DNA of 64,000 nt from Blastobasis lacticolella. Lineage: Eukaryota; Arthropoda; Insecta; Lepidoptera; Blastobasidae. Positions within the stretch are counted from its first letter, which is position 1, and every line of letters begins with the position of its first letter. The translations under genes were made by a program, and so were the position numbers. Where the stretch lies: NCBI GenBank assembly GCA_905147135.1, contig LR990057.1, forward strand, positions 5,766,001-5,830,000, read 5' to 3'. A model generated the notes under the pieces. That model saw only the letters and a list, made by a program, of their open reading frames with translations, had not been told where the DNA came from and ran no database searches. Below, in pieces: positions 61,276 through 64,000 of this stretch.

Positions 61276-61480
61276 TATTCTCGCGCTGTGACATCTCGAA
61301 ATTGACATTTTATCTAGCCACAAATATCTATTAAAACTTACATAAGTCAGGATTGCAACCAAAAAACTTATTCTTAACGATCTTTACCAGTCCTGTCATA
61401 TGTAGTTCTCAATGGTGTTTTTGACAGGTATATGTGGCTAAAGAAAATGTCGAATTTAAATTATGGTCTCCCAGACGTCT
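61276..61480. mobile_element. MITE-D copy 4
   Basis: Left end 'ctcgcgctgtgacatctcga' + 'aattgacattttat', right end 'gtggctaaagaaaatgtcga'. The interior is closest to copy 2. Confidence 0.65.
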
Positions 61481-61490
61481 GCTTTAAATA

Positions 61491-61803
61491 ATCATCTTGG
61501 CGCAATATCCCGGTTGTGCTCTCGCGTCTATCGTCTTGATACATCATTTGGCAGATCAAGTAATTACAGTAGAGCGACTGTTAACCAATCCAACCCAGAT
61601 TGGATCATGACTACACAGCTACAGTAACCTGAATGTGCAGGTTTCATCACGATGATTTCCCTAATCGTAAGAGCATCTGTTAGTGTTCAGCTAATGTAAG
61701 TAACTCAGTAAAAGTCATTGTTACATGGCGGTACTGGGGAAGAAACCTGGTACCTCTCGCTTTCAAGATGGACCTGCTAGAAATTAGGCCACCGACGCTC
61801 ATC
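61491..61803 (-). mobile_element. SINE-A copy, reverse, diverged
   Basis: Tail complement 'catcttggcgcaatatcccg', head complement ending 'aggccaccgacgctc'. The B-box region is degraded. Confidence 0.7.
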
Positions 61804-62252
61804 GATTATGCACCTCTAACCCGCCTGCCAAGGAAGCTCAAGTTCATAGCAGGCAGATTCAGATGTCCGCGGTAACTAATGCACACCGGCTAGTTTGGCT
61901 TCGTAGAGCGGTTTCTCTGTCTTTTTTTATGCTACGCAGTGACAAAAGAGTAGACAGCCACACCTGATGGTAAGCGGTAACTGTCGCCCATAACATCGAC
62001 GACTCGATGACATACATTTAGATCGCAGACAACAAACAACCTCAGATGCGTTGTCACTGCGGACAAAGATGAAATGCCATATGCCTGTAATTACACTGAC
62101 TACCTTTTCCTTCAAACTGGAACACCACGATGCAAGCACTGTCGCACGCGTTTGAATAATTATGAAGCTAAAACTAGCCTAAGTTCAATAAATACTACCG
62201 ACTTGTGAATATGCTGAAGTTGATGATGGTATAACTAAGATAAATAATTATT

Positions 62253-62380
62253 AGGCGGGCAACGCATTGGTGACTCCCCTGGTGTTGCTGATGTCCATAG
62301 GCGGCGGTGACCACTTTCCATAAGGTGGCCCGCTTGCCTGTTTGTCTGCTAAGTAAAAAAAAAAAAAAAAAAATTATATT
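62253..62380 (-). repeat. Repeat-C copy with terminal poly-A (plus strand)
   Basis: Carries 'ggtgttgctgatgtccatag', 'gcggcggtgaccactttcca' and then 'cttgcctgtttgtctgctaa', followed on plus by a run of 17 or more A. Confidence 0.7.
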
Positions 62381-62993
62381 TACTTGATTACTCACACTAG
62401 GATTAATTATTAATTGATTTTAACTGTCTGTTATTCACAATAGCTAATGAAGAAGAAACGTTTTCGTGTAAGTGGTATTTGATTTATATTTCAACGTAAT
62501 GCTATGTTGAAGCTAAACTTTTAATGTGGATAAATTAAAAACACTTTTTAAACTAGTTTCACTATAAATTGTAGTGGCACTAGTGTAAAAAGTCTGTTTA
62601 ACTTATTATTCAATGAAGTTCCATCAATAATAAAATATTTTTAGTATTAAGTATATATTATAATCTTGAATTTAGTTTACTGACTTAGTTTCAAGGTAGA
62701 ACGTAGACTTAGAATAAAAAATCCAATCAGAAACATTTTTATGTAATATTCGCCAAGTCTCGTGACTCTCCCGTAAAAATATATGAGATCTAAGGTGGAG
62801 TCTTAGCCTAACAGAATTATCTCATTGACAATGAGATGGAAATGTTTAGAGGGCAAAGTTCATCAGCTGATAACTCCCAAATGTCAATGACCTCTCGGAC
62901 AGCCGACAGATTAATGACAATATTTTCTATTTTTAATTATTAAAGCTTACACTATTATTTTAAGAGCCTTAATATAATAGTGCCGGATACCCC

Positions 62994-63962
62994 ATGGCCA
63001 TATCACAGACAACAATTTTTCTCCAGACAGGGATGGCTGTCGGTGCCCTGAGCCTGGCGGTGCTGATGCTGCACCTAGCCAGCGGCCGCGACAGCAGCGA
63101 AAACCAGGTGGACCCTACTCCAGAGATATACGAGTGAGTTTCGATTGGCACTGTGTATTGTGTTAGGCTATTATGTAAGGATAAACGTATTATAAAATTT
63201 TAATGTGTCAGAATGTGCATTTTGCATAAAATACCACACATACCAATACACATAACATACCATTCATTATAATTATGGTCACTTACGACGCAATACGTTA
63301 AAGTATTTAAAAGCATTAAAACAAAATTACAAACACGTGTATAAACTATAATTAAAAGTATTTACCTATCTAATAAACAAATTAATAATAAATACTTTAA
63401 CTAAATAACTTATTTAACTACTACATAACTATATAAAAACGTTCTACTACTACTACATAACTATATTAAACCCAAGTTCGTGTCTCCTGACTGCGAAAAA
63501 GTGTCCAGAAGGCAGGCCAGCGTTGCCCAGCTGGATGGAGCTGGATGTCGAGGCTTCGTACACTGACCCAGATAGAAGCCAGCTTTCTTGTAATTGTCGA
63601 CCAAGCGCTTAGGGATTTAGGTAGATTCCGATTTAAGGAATGCTGGTTCCCACTGCTCAAGGGTGTCCACGCCTAATGGCGCCAATCAGTAGCCTCCCTG
63701 CCACTGGGCATTTTGCGAACGTCCAGACCTCCATAGCGAATAATCAATAAATTATGCTTGGTTCGGGAAAAGAAATATTTCCAAAGCTGACAAAACCACA
63801 AAAGGTACATTAATTTTGGAATAGAAAAGCAGTACCGGTTATGGTAAATGCATTAATTTCGTGGTTCACAAATGTTGATACATAATAATTACTTAATTAC
63901 ATAGATAAACTGGATTTTCCTGTAGGCATTTACAATCGGACGTCTTAACTAACAAGCGATGA
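62994..63962 (+). CDS. Candidate 58-aa single-pass membrane micropeptide, 2 coding exons
   Basis: I do not recognise the family. Coding exons are 62994-63133 (donor GTGAGT) and 63926-63962 (acceptor TTTTCCTGTAG), with matching phase 2. The 177-nt frame starts at CCCATGGCC, a good initiation context. The protein begins MAISQTTIFLQTGMAVGALS, has one hydrophobic segment (about residues 7-29), then a polar acidic tail (SSENQVDPTPEIYE) ending in KR. There is no clear signal-peptide cleavage site, so an N-in or organelle membrane microprotein is likely. The exon may begin at 62981 after a weak acceptor. Exon 1 is GC-rich and single-copy in the window. AATAAA occurs at 63995-64000. Its size is similar to SMIM-type proteins, but no homology is claimed. 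Confidence 0.55.
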
Positions 63963-63994
63963 AAACGTTTCAGAACGAACCAGCGCAGTAAGTA

Positions 63995-64000
63995 AATAAA
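63995..64000 (+). terminator. Possible polyadenylation signal of the micropeptide gene
   Basis: AATAAA begins 32 nt after the stop codon and ends at the window edge, so the downstream context cannot be judged. Confidence 0.35.

Larger units (their letters stand above)
57826..62980. other. Repeat-bearing stretch before the micropeptide exons, possible long intron
   Basis: Holds MITE-D copies 3 and 4, a minisatellite split by a SINE-A, a short cluster of gcgcagcgagctcg motifs, a SINE-A and repeat C. In 57830-59260 and 62390-62970 I see nothing recognisable. Confidence 0.5.

Overview
This is animal nuclear DNA, almost certainly from a moth or butterfly (Lepidoptera). It is AT-rich, the genes have several small exons with GT-AG introns, and the intergenic DNA is crowded with lepidopteran-type mobile elements: two tRNA-derived SINE families, RTE-, jockey/CR1- and endonuclease-RT-type LINE fragments, and many short inverted-repeat elements. 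The species cannot be named from sequence alone. All gene models come from reading splice sites and frames by eye.

Layout. 1-23.3 kb has no recognisable coding exon. It holds repeats and two GC-rich, promoter-like patches (about 18.0-18.25 and 18.93-18.99 kb). 23.3-28.2 kb (+) is a five-exon Mpv17/PMP22-family gene of 185 aa. Its second intron carries a perfect 82-bp palindrome and an antisense tRNA-Leu(AAG) gene. 31.1-35.7 kb (+) is a five-exon gene of 594 aa in the wax ester synthase/diacylglycerol acyltransferase (WSD) family, with an intact HHxxxDG motif. 36.9-43.3 kb (-) is a six-exon coiled-coil protein of 269 aa with unknown function, including two very GC-rich exons and a broken duplicate of one of them. 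46.6-48.6 kb (-) is a five-exon MCRIP2 orthologue of 149 aa, with a long AT-rich tract downstream that is probably its 3' UTR. 49-57 kb is repeat-rich with no gene seen. A GC-rich promoter-like segment at 57.0-57.8 kb may be the 5' end of a small gene whose two coding exons (62.99-63.13 and 63.93-63.96 kb, +) encode a 58-aa single-pass membrane micropeptide.

The genes do not form a pathway. The Mpv17-like protein is an organelle membrane protein, WSD is a lipid acyltransferase, MCRIP2 is an RNA-granule/corepressor adaptor, and the coiled-coil protein is probably structural. There is no operon-like logic and no CRISPR or prokaryotic system.

The most interesting structures concern genome dynamics: (1) a chimeric retroelement at 43.42-43.90 kb joining the tRNA head of the abundant SINE to the RT C-terminus and 3' tail of an RTE-like LINE, which exposes the SINE-LINE partnership; (2) the perfect 82-bp-arm palindrome in the Mpv17 intron; (3) a 36-bp direct repeat at 51.7 kb enclosing a copied segment whose source lies 1.3 kb away; (4) SINE copies with intact target-site duplications; (5) the candidate micropeptide gene.
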